Positions 12,474 through 31,937 of a DNA stretch of 64,000 nucleotides are shown here, piece after piece. The notes below the pieces were generated by a model. The model had not been told where the DNA came from and did no database searches. It saw only the letters and a program-made list of their open reading frames with translations. The stretch spans positions 949,436 through 1,013,435 of the forward strand of contig JXTC01000007.1 in NCBI GenBank assembly GCA_002914845.1. Reading direction: 5' to 3'. Both the position numbers and the translations under genes were made by a program. Every line of letters begins with the position of its first letter. Within the stretch, counting starts at the first letter, position 1. The DNA comes from Trema orientale (Eukaryota; Streptophyta; Magnoliopsida; Rosales; Cannabaceae).

Positions 12474-13465
12474 GGGTATGTATAAACCTCATCACACGTG
12501 AGAGTGCCTCAGCTTGCTAGCACGCTTTGCCCTCCCAACTCATACACACGATTAACATTGGCACGCGTGGACCACTTTCTTATTAATTTCTTCTCTCTTA
12601 CTAGTCTTCCCCTCCTCATCTCCATTTTTCTTTTCTTTTTTTTTTTTAATTTTGTTATGCTTTTTTTTTCCCCCCTTATAGTTGATTCTTGGAGCTCCAG
12701 CTGTTTTGCTGACCACAAATATTAAAAATAAGAAAGATAGTTAAATATAATAAATTACAATATCATCTTGAACTATACAAACAATAAGATTACTTGTTAC
12801 ATCTTTTAATCCATTTTTTCCTTTATGGCCACTTGTTACATCTCTGTTTTTCCTCTTCTGGCCATGTAAGATTTTAAAGAGTGTTTTATCAAATAAGCCC
12901 GGATCAAATTCTTGTGTGATTCGTGTGAAAATGACAAGTAAAGCTATAAAATATCTTCATATTTGACCACTTAATCTGTTTTTTTTTTTTTCTCTTTTTT
13001 GTGTCAAAATATTAAAAATAAAAATTGAAGATTGACCCTTATAAGAGCTATTTCAAGTGCAATCACCATAAGTTGGCCGGTTTACAATATAATTGCTAGA
13101 GCACTTTCCAACTACCAAAACTTATACTCTAACACTAAAAAAACAAAAGTACCAATTAAAATTGATGGACAGTTGAGATTCTCACTTCATTGCATGAAGA
13201 CTAAAAAGTTTGGTATCATCTTTACAATAAACAGTGGAGTCCGTAGCCCATTGTGATTTAGACTTGTTCTGAAACTCTTGGCATACTGCCAAAAGGGTAT
13301 TTTTCTTAAAGAAAAGAAACAAGTAAAAAAGGTCAAAAATGGACATTCTAAGATGGGTAATACTAGTTTAATTTTTTCAAAATGGGCAATATTACAGATT
13401 AAAGAAATCAAATTTTTTTTATAAGCAAGTCAAGAGTATGGGTAAATTCAGAGGGTTGGTCAGGT

Positions 13466-13507
13466 TGTGGTGTTGTGGTGTGGTGTGGTGTGGTGGTGTG
13501 GTGTGTA
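13466..13507. repeat. GTGGT minisatellite
   Basis: Imperfect repetition of GTGGTGTGGT words over about 40 bp; strongly G/T-biased strand. Confidence 0.8.
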
Positions 13508-13856
13508 TAGAGCGTTGTGCATTGATGATTGAATAAAAACATAAGTGGGTTATGGCCTATCACCGTGTGCCCTCATCCACCTTCCTTCTCTCGACACTAT
13601 TGTTGTATGCATAGGAAACATTTCGTTTCTATTTCACGCGCTAGCCCTCTCTTCCCTTTCCCCATATCACCCCACTCCCTTTCACTTCTCCAAGCATGCT
13701 GTCCCCAACCCATTCATCCTCACTAATTGCTTTGCCCACTTCTCCATTCCACCTATCTAGCTATAACTTCTCTCCTCTTCTCCAAATACACACATTCTAT
13801 ATATATATATATATAACACGTATATATTCATCCCAAAACCCAATTTTTTTTCCTTT

Positions 13857-14330
13857 ATATTGCCCCATTTGCTGATTTTTTATTATAGCTTTTTACATGG
13901 GTTTTTCTTGAAGAAAATATTCAGTAATAGCCCAAGGGGGATTTCTTTAATCTTTTTGTTTATGTTTGCAACTCATGAAATTGGAAATAGTGATATTATA
14001 ACAATATATTTTGTTATAACATTAATTAACAAGCGTAAAAAATTTAGTTGGCAACAATAAGAATGCTAATAATATGTGACGATAGAAATAGTGATATTAT
14101 CCCAATTGGACCATATACTAGTGCTTCATCTAAAAACCCACATTCTATCTTCATTCAAAAGAGATCAACTTTTTTTTTTTTTGGAAATAAAAAAGAGATC
14201 AACTTTTATAATATGATTTTTATTGCCCCAATTGATTATATTGGTCATTAATTATTTTTTTCATGGGCTTCTTGTTGAAGAAACTATTAAATTAATAATG
14301 GGGGAGTATTTTAATCTTGTTTCTATTGCC
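13857..14330. repeat. Diverged direct repeat pair (about 110 bp each)
   Basis: The segment from about 13857 to 13965 (TTGCCCCATTTGCTGATT ... CATGGGTTTTTCTTGAAGAA ... GGGGGATTTCTTTAATCTT) is echoed at about 14219-14330 (TTGCCCCAATTGATTATA ... CATGGGCTTCTTGTTGAAGA ... GGGGGAGTATTTTAATCTT). The copies keep order and spacing but have diverged substantially, so this is an old local duplication. Confidence 0.55.
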
Positions 14331-17300
14331 AGGATTGCAGGAACTGAAGCCATGTCTTTTAGATTAATGTGCAGCCTAGCTAATAGTATTTTTGTATAAT
14401 TCCTCAATCCCCAAAATTGGACTTTCTGGCTGTTCCTCTTTACTACTGCTTCATTTTGTCTGTCTACATGTTGCCCTGCCCACCATACCCTTTAGTTTAG
14501 AGATTATAAAACTCATAATTATTATTCTTAATAGGGGATCGAGCGTATGCTAATATACTATTTGTGTACCTTCTTGCATGCTTGCATGCGCATTTAACGC
14601 ATGTTTATGTGTGTTTTGTGAGTTGGCGCTTCTATGTTTTAATTCCTTGCACCAAAAAAATATATTAAAAAAAAAAGAATATCCCCTAAAGAAACTAGGG
14701 AATTTTTGAATAGACAAAAGAGAACTAATTAAACACACTTATGACAATGAGTACCTAGGGGTTCTCACTACATATCACTCTCAAAACATAATGAACAATA
14801 ACACACACAAAGTAAATATGTTATGACACAAAAATCCTTAGTCAAAAATCTAATGGTGGAGCAAGCCCATAATATGATGGATCAGGTTAAACTGAAAATT
14901 AGTATGTAAAACAGGACAGTGATTAGTGAACATATACCAATTAAGAGTTTACTAACTTAACTATAGGTTTTTCTCTTTTAAAGGGTGGCAAGGCATGAGG
15001 CCAGATTTCTTTTCTCACGAAAGATGATAAATTTACTTCATCACAAAAATTTATGACATTTTGTTGATATAGCCTTATTGACAACACTTGAGCTATAGCT
15101 AAGGCCGATATGGGGATGTATAGAGGGAGACAAAAACTCAGAAAAATTGGCAATCTCACTCCATGAACAATAACTGGCTTTCTGAGATTTATCAGTTCTG
15201 TCGAGATTTTATTTCAGTTTCAGTAGCCACCCAGCTAGCCAATATATATGAATTAAATTTAAAACAAGAAAAAAAATATAATATAATGTAAAGAAATTGC
15301 AGTTAAGATGAAAACCCATTTGAAATAACAAATGCATGTACAACTTTATAGTAGCTAGATTGCAAAAAAATTCTGAACCTTCTCAATCTTTTTGTATGCA
15401 AGAAATTGTACAGGCCAAAGGCCTAAGTCTGTAATAACCACCTTCTAGTCTTACCAACACCCGACCTATTCCTTTATTACCTTCATTTCCCAAGGCATCA
15501 ATTCTATCTTTGTTTGTGGTATTTATATTTGTTTCGTCCCATATCTTGCTGGATTCTTTGTGTTACATACAAGGTGAAAAATAAGTTATTATTAGTTATG
15601 GGCAGAGTTAATTATTGCTATAGTCTATGTAGACTTGTTTGATATATTTACATATAATTGTTAATATATGTTAACATAGGCAAGGAGCATTCAAAATGTG
15701 CACAATCTACGTGATCCAATATAATTCAATCCACACTTGAAGTAATATATATAGTACATAATTTACTCATTTTTTTATAATTTGCCGAAAAATTTTTTAG
15801 TGGTTGTAGTTTAAGGTGTAAACTTTTATCATACAACCTCCCATATATGATTAGTATTTTTTAAAATATAAAATGCCTGAATTTGTGCTAGAAGTATATA
15901 ATGCAGAATAAAATACTAACATAAACTCAGTTACACTAATATAAACTCAGTTATAAAGGTTTATTTAAAAGACCTAAATAAAGCAACCAATCTATATTCA
16001 TAGATTGAATTGGATTGGTTATAAAGTTTTTATACAAATTGGATTGTATGCGATTTCTAGAATACGTACTTAGTGTGGATCCTATGTAATATACTAAAAA
16101 AAAATATGGATTGGATTAGATGAATACTCCAAACATAAATTTTGTAGTGTCTAGATTCAATGTTAAATATAACTGTTTGATATAGTGATGAATTGCAAGA
16201 AAAGAAAATACAACAAAGATATTTAGTAATGCTTATATAGAGAGTGTGGTCTGTCATTTTGTTCTAAAATAACAAAAATAAATAGCATACTTTACACACG
16301 AAAAATGTTTGTATGGATATGATCTGTTGTAGGTAGTGCAGTGGGGAAGGATCTTTTGATTTTTCTTGATGTCACACATGCTCGGAACTGGAATATTGCC
16401 TCTCTTTTTTACTGTCTCCTGAGACAAAATTTTCGTCTTGAAGTTAAATTGAATTTACACCACGAAAAATTTGATAGGCCAAGAATTTTAAATGGAATAG
16501 CAACCCAAGGATATTTAGGATAAACTGCCTACAAAAGTTCAGCCTCAGGTGAGGAAAGTCAACATACTCAAATTGAGAATAAGTACTATAGCCTGAAAAA
16601 AATTCAAATATTAGGCTAACAATAGATTTTTCACTTTGTAAACCTCTTGATTACCTTTATTTATTTATTTCTTTGGCTTGAACTCTTCCCTAACCCTTTT
16701 TTTTTTTTTTTCAATAGAATAAAATTTTGAGAATGATATTATTTCATTGAGTCTGCTAATGCAAGGTCGGAAATAAAACGAGAAGCCGAGTCGAGCCAAA
16801 TTCTTTCCCTAACAACATCTAACAATCGAAAAGATTAATGCGTGGGCTACTTCATTTCCTAATCTGGGTTTTTAGGGTAGGGAAGAAAATAAATTTAAAC
16901 GAATTTATAATTAATTTTGCTACTATTTATTTTTCCTAATTGAAACACAAATTGCATGTAACAACAATTATCACATGAATACCCATTTGACCAATTCATT
17001 ACTTTCTAATCAATCAAAATGTGAGAAACAACTTAATTCATGATAAACTCAAACTTCAAATCTCTCAAAAGGATTCCTTCAAAAAAAAAAAAAAAATCTC
17101 TCAAAAGGAAAAACTTCTTTATCAAAGTTGGCAACTTGCACTGGCAGTGGCAGCAGTAGCAGGAGCTAGCAGAGCAGCCATCAATCATCATAATCATGCT
17201 CTCTGGACAAAATTTCAAGTATGACTTTCCAAAATTTCAAGAAGAAAGTATTACTAATTCTTCCTTTTTCTTTTTCTTTTTTTTTTTTCTTTTGTGGGTT

Positions 17301-20300
17301 TTAGCCCAAGGGTAACACTTTTTTTCTGGCACAACAGTCCAGTTGATATTATTACTAAGGCTCCCTTGGTTGACACGTAACCCCCCTCAATGTAGCTGTC
17401 TACATATCCCATCTACCAATTTTCTCACTAACTATATATTTGACGAATCACATAGAGGCTGCATACCTTGCTTTCTAAATTATAATTGGTCCTCTCCATT
17501 GGGGTCTTGTCCCGCAACAACTAAGTGACACTTGTCATTTCCAATCCCAATTTTTTTTGAATCCCTTAGACCTCATCTCTCTGCTTTTTCCAGTTTTCAC
17601 TAATGATCTCTCAAAGTTGATGAACACTAATGTCCCCTTTGTCTGTCCATAAATGCAGCAGAAATTTTCTCATGGGTTCTTGTATTTGACTAATAAAATC
17701 ATTACTGTTTTGGGTCACTTACGGACCTTTTTTGACTTTGATCCGATTCAGGCCAATTAGAAAGAGGGTTTAAGTTTAAACAGCCAATTAATTTTGAGCT
17801 AAAGTGACTTTGGCTTAATTAATTAGCTTTCCAATAGTTTTGGTAAGCTGTCTTCTTGTCTTTGAGCATATTAAACCAAAGTTTGTTTAATAGCAAAAAA
17901 ATTTAAATAATAATAAAAAAAAAGGTAGAATTGTGGGGTAAGTAGTTATGGTCTAATTTTCTTTGAGTTGCTCAGTTTTAAAACTTAAAAGTACGGTTTG
18001 AATTGGGCTTTTTGCTTTTTGCTTCTTTCATTTTTTGCTTTTTCCTTTTTAGTCTTAAACACTCCAACTTTAACTTCAGTTAACCACCAGCAATAGGAGC
18101 ATCTGATCATGTTTGCAAGTGCAACTTGTCAATATTAGCACACAATAAAAGTAAATAAAATTAAATTAATTAAAGTTCTGTACTGCTATGTACGAAATTA
18201 TATAAGCACATCTGCACTTGTCTTATAATCACTAGTAGGAAAATATATACACAAATAATTGCTTTAATACTTTCTTACCCTTCTATTGAAAAAAAAAAAA
18301 ATGAAAATTTATTAACCCTCTACATAAGTATTCTAGTAAATAATATTGTAAAATTTTTTGTCTTGTAGAGGGATATCCAGTGAGAAGATTTGGTGTATGA
18401 TGATGCTCCTTCTTTTCCTTTTAAGCATAGGGGTAGCCTCAAACCTAAGGGTCATCTTGTTCCTCGTATTTGGCCAGCGAAGAATGTCACTTGTACATTA
18501 CATTCCTATCTAGCTATGTGGAATTTCACCAATTTTCTCTTTCAAGACTTTGATAAATTAATCGTTTTGTCAGTTTGCCTCCTCCCCCAACCAAGAAAAA
18601 AATGTTTAAAAAAAAAAAATTCAATTTCAGGCTTTTCAGCTATATGGGCGACTTTCAAGACCCATGCATGATAAGTTGCTAAGCCCTTAAAACGAATAGA
18701 GACTAAATGTAGTGAACAACATGAACATGGCTATTGTGTTTGTTAAATTGTTATTAGAAGTAAAAGCCTAAATCTTTTGTGAAGACAATTTATAATAAAG
18801 ATTCTTTCTTTTTCTTCAATAATATGAATTCAATTGTCTCATTAAAAAAAACAAAAAAAAAAAATCAGTGTGCTCTATTGTACTTTTCGAACCGATACCA
18901 ATTATATATCATCATGAATTAATGGAATATTAATACATAGAATTAATCGTTGTCAAAACTAGCTGCTAAAAATAGTGGGAACAATTACACAGAAAATAAT
19001 GGCATATATTCACCGATCCCAAACATATATATGGACGTTCAATTAATAGTAATACGTATAATTGATAATTCCCCTATATATGTATGTATTTATATAATGT
19101 GTGTAAAAAAGATAAGGACATATATCTTCAAAGTTGTTTGGCAAATTGTGTTTGACATTTTGTTCAAGTAAAGGATATGCTTCCAAGCAAGCAATATTAT
19201 GCTTTTGCCATTAGAGAAAAGACAAAACCCTCTTCTTCAATTCCCATTTCACATCCCACAATAAGCTTTATATAGCCCTTATCTTACTGCTTGTCCTTGG
19301 GTGTGAAGGAAAAGGAATAGGCTGCCCTTATTGCCCTTCAATAGGAAAATCACACGTGGGAGCACAATGTGACAAATGTCTGCCTGTGCAATGGACACTT
19401 TGGGATAGTCAGTACCACATCAACATGTATGGGATCCGCCTCTTATTACATCATATATATATATATGTATATATGTATATGGTTTCTCCATCATGTGCGT
19501 GGTGCGTTAATTCAGCAAAATGGAAGTTTTAGACTAGCTTAGGTATGCCAATTTAGGCTCCCTTTGACGTTTTAGTTTGTCATAATTAACATATAATGGG
19601 ATGCACATTACATTTGTCTTTCGGAGAAAGAAAAAGGTCATAAGAGACAACCCTATGGCACATCAACGTGGCTTACGTGTAAGATACACACAGGCCGGCC
19701 AATACCTTGACGAGCAACTCAAATTCACGACTTTTTACAAGAAAGACGAACAATCCAATCATCCCACTTATAATATTTTGGCTATTTTGACTAATAATAC
19801 GTAATAGTTATTATACCTTATAATCATATTATCACTAACAATACGAGACTTTATCGTATATACCACAATATATGAAAACATTGCGTGTTTTTCATTAGTA
19901 TGTATCGCATGAATATGTTAGTATAATATGACATAACAAAATGTCAGTATATTGTCACAAATATTGTACATTTTATCATATAACAATTGGGACTTATTTT
20001 ATTTTGTGTATTATTACAATAACATATACCGATCAAAAATTAACTGACATAAATTGTACTCTTCTCTGTGATTCTGTCGTCAATGATGACGGTGATGAAG
20101 TGCAATATACAAATGTATGTATATATAATATATTTTGGTCAATCTTAATAATGCAAAAGCCTAATTGCATGGGGTTTGACTATTTGCAAATAAAGTGCGA
20201 GGCAAGCGGTGCTTTTTTCACACATCACCCATCTTACTCTCCCCTTTTGTTTCGCTTTGATTTTTCGTGTTGAGAAGATTCAAACAAAACATGCAGTCTT

Positions 20301-20493
20301 ATCTGGTTTTTCGTGTTGTTTGGGAGAAAAAAGCCTTTGCGTTTGTTTAGAAAAAAAAAAAAGTAAAGTATTACTACTACTAAAGTCTCTTAACGAAAAA
20401 CGACAATGAAAAGGAGATATTAGATCATAGCCNATACGTTTTGTATATATATGTATATGTATGTGATGCATGCATACTCTTCTTCCTTCAACA

Positions 20494-20511
20494 CATGCAT
20501 GCATGCATGCA
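20494..20511. repeat. (ATGC)n microsatellite
   Basis: CATGCATGCATGCATGCA tetranucleotide run. A neighbouring GATGCATGCAT occurs at about 20465. Confidence 0.9.
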
Positions 20512-21394
20512 TATGCCGACAAAGCTGCTAGTATTTGAAAAGCTTGACTTACACGAGTTTAAGGAGAATATATTACCTTTTGCAGTCGGCATGCATCTTC
20601 TTAAGGTACCCAATTTTTCAACCAAAAAAGGAAAAAATGTTCTGAGATCGATTCTTTTTCTCTCTTTTTCAAAATATTTGAATGCGACGGGTGTGTAGAT
20701 GATCATCAAATTTCATTCAAACCTTTTTTACTACCATGCATCAAAAAGTTGGACCGATTTGTACCTAGTCGGTGGGTTATCTAGTTAAAGTGTTTGAAAA
20801 AAATTAAAACAACTAATGTTAATTAAGACATAGATTTGATTAGACCCTAGCTTTAGAATAATACCGGTTAGTAATAACATGTGAGCATGACGGTTATGAC
20901 AGTTAATGCAACTTGTACTACGTAGTACTGTTCATGCATTAATTTAGTCTTACTACGATTAAAAAACTATATTCAAATTAATCTTGTTATTATATAAGGA
21001 ATTTACTGTATTATATATAGATAAATAGCAAGAAAAGAGACCATGACGCATGGTACGTAATTGATTGGGAGGAGTTGCATTAACGACACAATAAGATTAT
21101 ATTTTAAGTACGAAAGATTTAATATATTTCACCCAGTTTGATCTTTATCTTTCTTCATGAAATCTTAATTATACTAATCTTTTTCCTTAAATAATTGATA
21201 ATATTATTCTTTCTTTCTCACCTACTTCATATTAGTATTAATACACAAGTTTCAATCATGCGTACACAAAGTACTTTATAAAATTTAATGGATATGCTAC
21301 CTTTACACGAAAGTGCTCTAGTCCTAAGAATTGAAGAAATGACAAAGTGGAAAACATTGAATCATAAAATTTAAAATCTGATATGATCAAGATC

Positions 21395-21424
21395 TATATA
21401 TATATATATATACACACACACACA
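21395..21424. repeat. (TA)n(CA)n compound microsatellite
   Basis: A TA run passes directly into a CA run. Confidence 0.9.
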
Positions 21425-24400
21425 TTAATTGACATGAATGCATTCAAGGAAGGTAGGAACCACCACAAATGAATTAGTTTTATTTTGTTTTTGCTTCTTC
21501 TTTCTTTCTTTCTTTTTTTATTTATTTATTATGAGAAATAATTTTTGCTTATTATTAATAGTCTTAAGCTATATATAAATAATGTACTTATTAAAGTATA
21601 CTACTACTGCCGATTATAATTATCCGAGAGAGAAGAGACAAAGTTATGGGGCAAAACATCAACATGGGATACAATACGAAGTGGCAGTTAATATTTATGG
21701 TTTCCCACGAATTTGAAGACATGTATATATATTTGTCCCCTTTATGTGAAACATATTGATATATAATCCAACCGACTTTTCACTATCTTTCACTTCTCTG
21801 TTTCTGCTCTCAAACCATATACACGTTAAAACGCGTTTCTACTTTCCCTCAGCCGAAATTTCAGCACAATAATTCGGCATAAGTACGAGTCAAATAAGTC
21901 TTGTATTGGATCTAATTGGACTGTCTAATCCTCTATTCTTGGTATCCTAATTCATGTCGAGTGATGAGTTAAAAATCTCAAATACTTAATTAATTTCTAA
22001 GCTTAATAATTTACATTTAAGTGTTCTAAATGACGTGGCTTTGATTTCTTGATTAGTTATAAATTGGGATACCATAATTAGACAGAGAATTCGAACGCTC
22101 CTTAAATTAGTCTATGCTTATTTATAATTATTTTTTTATTTGCATGTATATATATATATATATAAGTGAATATGATGCTTAAGATACCTATGTATAGGTT
22201 AAAAAAAAAAATATTTACTGACTGGTGCCCATATATATATATATGTCACTATATAATAAACTATCGATTAAAAAAAGCTTTTTTTTTTTTTTCTTTTTTC
22301 TTCTCTCTTTTGTGGGGTTTGATCAGTTTCGGTCGTTATAAGCAATGATATTGTTATAAAAAAAAACAAGAAGAATATTGTAGGGTAACACTTGTCTCAA
22401 AGATATATGCATAGCCTAATTATCATAAGCATCATATTCACTTTTATATATATATATATATTTATATATTCATGGTATGAATATGTCTATTACCAATTTC
22501 GTTCCAAAATTTCGGCCAAAGGGTTCTATGGCGGTCCCAGCTGATCTGATAATCTCTAGCTTTGATCTTGAGCATGGTAATCTGGGAAAGCTCTCTAATG
22601 GAAGAATCTTTGTCTCCCAAAGAACAGTTTTGCAATGAAAAATAAAGTAAAATAAAATAAATCAAAAGGACTTTTCAGAGCAGTATTTTAGACACATCAG
22701 GCGGTTTCTATTATATTTCATTTTTTTTTATTTGTTTCGATTTTCTGAAACCCCACAAATTTGTTAAAGTACTAAGGAAATAGTCCCTTTTTATTTCCAA
22801 AAGATGTAAAGTAATTTCGCTTTACAATCTTCTTCTAACTTTTCGTAATGTTGGTCAGAGATGTAAATTCAAATTAATATTGGCTTTGGGATTCCAACCT
22901 TTTCAATGAGTCCTCCCAAAACGTAATAATAATCAATTGCCTTATCCAAAAATTTGTTGATGGCTTCCCACATGCACCTAAATTAATTGCCTTAGGTTTG
23001 TTTATATATCTAATTGCCTCTTTGTGGGACCAGAGAGAGGTACATTACATAAAATCATAGCACACACAGTCTTCACATGCTAGCATTAAAATATTGGTTC
23101 TACTAATTAGACACTAGTCATCAACACTCAAAACAAATTAAGTATAAAATTTAATAAATTAATTTGCATATATTTAGAAGCCATTGATCCAAAAATGATA
23201 ATATGCTCTATCAATACCATTAATCATAAAAACTTAAGATGATAGAAATATTGGACCGACTTTGCCTTGTATAATATTTTAACATATTCTTAAGAATTAG
23301 ATGATCATGTTCAATATAAAATTAAGATTTTATATTGCTTTCGGCAAATTTGAAAGACTCTTCAAACAAACATACATGCATGCTTCAAAAGAGTAGAGTA
23401 TACTCTTTGAATTCAACTCCAATCTTGGCTTTTCAATTTCTTTCGCCTTTTTATTTTCCTCACTGGTGACTTGATTCGTTTCATTTTTCTTTTCTCACTT
23501 TTTCCATTCCTTTCGTTTTTCTGGGAATTAATAACTATAACGATAAATAAAAGTTGTTACGATTGCATGCTTATTCCAAGACAGTCACAGGCCATCGGTC
23601 AAAGATGGGACCATTTCTTCTGACTATTTGATATGTTTCATTCCTAAATGGAATGGCTTCTAAAGTGGCAAGAAGAGCCTGAAAGACTAGTATAGCGTCC
23701 AAATTAAGACCCTGAAATTGAATGGCTATTTTTTGCTTTTAAAGTTTTACATAGTTAAAAATATACAACTATACAATACACACTTTACATACATATATAC
23801 ATTTTATCCATCAATATATATATATATATACATTTTATTTTTAAAGCCATATTGCTAGTGCATTGAAATATTATATTTATATGTATGATTAGAATGAAAA
23901 ATTGTGTATGATACAAGAATTCTTTTCATCGACTCGTACTATTCTTAGATGTAATTATTACCCTTATTTATGTGTAATCCTCCTAGTTTATTGACTAACG
24001 TACTCTCTGATCTTAACTCAAAATCATATTGTTACTTAAAATAATAAATTGCTTTTAAGATCTCTCTTTTTATTTGCCTTAGAGTCTATTTTTTCTTCCC
24101 ATGCAAGACATTCTTTGGACTTCCAATACTCTTTTATGCTAAAAATGATTACCTAAATAGAGCATAAACCCATATAGAAAAAAATAAAATTAAAGCATGC
24201 AAACAATCATCATAAAATTTGCTTTTCTTTCTTTTTTTTTTTCTTTTTTTTCCACCTCTTTTTTTTCTCGTTTTTCTCGGAAAACATTCATCACAAACGT
24301 CAAGTAATGAAAGTTTTGGTTGCAATTGGCGGGAAAGTCAGTACTTCCACTCATCATCATGGATTAGGCCTCTTTTTAATATATTTTTTTAAGTAATTAA

Positions 24401-26958
24401 TTAAAATGGGGGTGAGCTAACTAACCTTATATTACATTAGTCTCACGTTAGGTATAATATAATTAATTATCGAGGTCTTGTGACTCTAATTACTAATCAA
24501 TACTAAGAAATTAGCTAAAAAGCATATATACATTAATCTTTGTCTCTTATTATCTATAGAAAATTGGATTATGTGGGCCAATTGTTTATGCACCTTAATT
24601 GATTTGATTATATGGGTTTTGCTTTTTGGTTTGTGGGCATGCTCGTCAAGTTAATGCAATTTTCTATTCTATAAGGGATTGAAGGTTATAATACAAAGTG
24701 ACATATCTCTCTATTCAATTTTAAGCCCCCATTGGATTCCATCTTTTTTAACTTCCATTATCAGTCAATGTTCATTATTTAGGTATTTGCTGCATCCAAA
24801 AGCTTAAAGAACTTAGAAAAGACAAAGAAAATATTTCCCAAAAACAATATAAAAATAATCTTAATAGGTTTTTATATAGGCAGAAGTTAATGTGCATATA
24901 TATAAAATACTACTTCTCTTAGGCTTGAAGTCAAAGATTACAAATTACAAAAAGTTCATGTAGAATCATTGAGCTCACAAATATTTGTCTTTGGCTGCAA
25001 TCAAACAGCCGATATAAACATATATTAATTTCCATAACCAATTGTGTGGGATGAAACACATGCTAACCCACTCATATCACAATGTGACTTGAAAACCCAT
25101 AATTGCCCCCAACTTCATTGCAGAGAACGAGAGTCCACTTAAAAAGTTGGTCACTCTCAATCTCCAATGGCAAAATTTTTAATATAATGATCCTACATGG
25201 ATATATCCAATTAGATTCTCGACTTCCAATTTCTCCTCGTTTTGGACTTTAAGGTAATGTACTATAACAAATTTTTGGACCACGGCCCAACCTCAGTTCC
25301 TTCCAGCCAGCAGTATTTGTTGAGTTTTAGTAATAAATAGCCGTTTCCTACACCATTTTTTTTTAATTTTTATAAAAACCAGTTTTTCTCATCCCTTTGC
25401 TAAAAAGTCATTGATTAATATATCAGTTTTATTGATCAGTATGCCTATTGTCATAATAAGTAATACTGTCTATATCTGATATTACTAAATATTGAAAATG
25501 ATATAACTGTTGTTTTGGTATAATGTTTGAAATACTGAAATTTACTAAAGAGAGACCCAAAATTCAGCTATTTTGCTCAAAACCATTTTTCCTAGCAAAT
25601 ACCGATAATATAAATTTCTCCTTTGTAGGAGAATAAATTTAGTCGGAGAATATTCTTGCACTATATTATTTCTATTTTTTACATCTATGTATAAAGGATC
25701 ACCAGCTGACTAAGTATTCTGGAGTTGAATATTTTGTAATTATTGCAATAGTTTCACAAGCTTTCCTTGTCCATGGTCAACTATTTCACTGACTAACTGG
25801 AAGTTGAACTTGTGATACATATGGGTTATGGACCTGGGTAGTAGCAGTGTATATGGGGTTGGTGGCTTAGGTTGATTTTAGGATTTTTGAAGGTAACCCA
25901 TGGACATTGGTTTGGGAAAATCATAATTCAAAGTTGTCGGGGAAACCCAATAACCTGAATTTCATTGGATTATTTTGGGTTGAGAGTTAGTTTCTACTTT
26001 TTTTTTCCCCATTTATTTTAGTTTTCTATTGCAAAAGATGGGCTTTTGAATCTTAAAATGATTATTAAACATTCATCAATTTTGTTTGAGCTAATCTAGT
26101 CTTGGATTTAAAATCTTATAAATTCTAGCTTACAACTACATACTAACATAAGCTAATAAGTAAAATTTTCTAAATGAAAACTGTCGAGTGCAACGCCCAT
26201 AAATGGATGAGTAGTAGTTGAAAATGCCAACACTTGTTTATGCTCACAAGTCACAATTCTAATGTGTTTATAAAGTTATACTTGTAGCTAATCAAGTTAG
26301 AATTCTCTTTCTTAAGCCCCAACCCAAAGATAGAAAAAAAAAATCAAGTGGGTTAGATATTCTCATTTCTCAGGAAAAGGGTTAGACATGGACAGCGATA
26401 AAATGATTAATTTCTCAGTAAAATGATTAATTTTAATCACTTAATAACTGTGATAAATTTCTAATAGGATCGGGTATATCCTATTAATATTAAATTGTTC
26501 ATAATTTTATTTGTTAGAAAATTGAAAATTAAAAGACTAAATTATTATCCTATTCTTCTGTTCCTACAAGCCACTACCTTCCACTTGTATGCATAATTTC
26601 ACGCATGAAACCCAACACACAAGACGCATTAGTACAGGGTAAGAGAAAATCTCAAGTCACAAAAAGACATTCCAAAATGTTACCATCAGAACTGCATACA
26701 GAAACTTTTGACTTAAAAATCAGATTAAATACAACAATAGCGTCAATCAAGAAAATCCTATCAACAAAGATAAATTCTACTCTAATTTGTTTGGTTAGCA
26801 CAGGGAGAAAAAAAAAGAGAAAAAACTCCTGCAGGGTACACAATCAATCATAATATAGGAAAAATAAACCACTGCAACTGCACAAGATTGCCTTTCATAA
26901 AACTCATCAATCCCAGACCCAATTCACTCACACGCGCATACACAATGCCCAGCATGTC

Positions 26959-31937
<4,979 letters not shown>

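Larger units (their letters stand above)
12474..26600. other. Gene-poor 14-kb interval
   Basis: Very AT-rich DNA between LOG and eIF4A-III. I examined its open frames (all under about 110 codons) and found no recognisable domain, transposon protein, tRNA or familiar miRNA. It contains many AT/TA microsatellites (for example 13800-13815, 22147-22163, 23813-23831), poly-T/poly-A tracts and pyrimidine-rich promoter-like patches around 13600-13790 and 19200-19420. A single N is at 20433. Non-coding RNA genes cannot be excluded by eye. Confidence 0.6.

Noticed and set aside
18390..18671. 93-codon plus-strand open frame
   Set aside because: No recognisable domain. It ends in poly-A-encoded lysines and lies in an AT-rich region where such frames occur by chance.
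22462..22665. Minus-strand open frame containing ...KARDYQISWDRHRTLWPKFW
   Set aside because: It faintly recalls the ARxLxIxW pattern of phloem protein 2 lectin domains, but the match is a handful of residues, with no flanking exons or domain continuity. A frameshift-tolerant protein search would decide.
12474..26600. Known conserved miRNA precursors (miR156, 164, 166, 167, 172, 390, 396, 482 types)
   Set aside because: I looked for the mature-sequence words by eye on both strands and found none. This is not exhaustive; a precursor search would be decisive.
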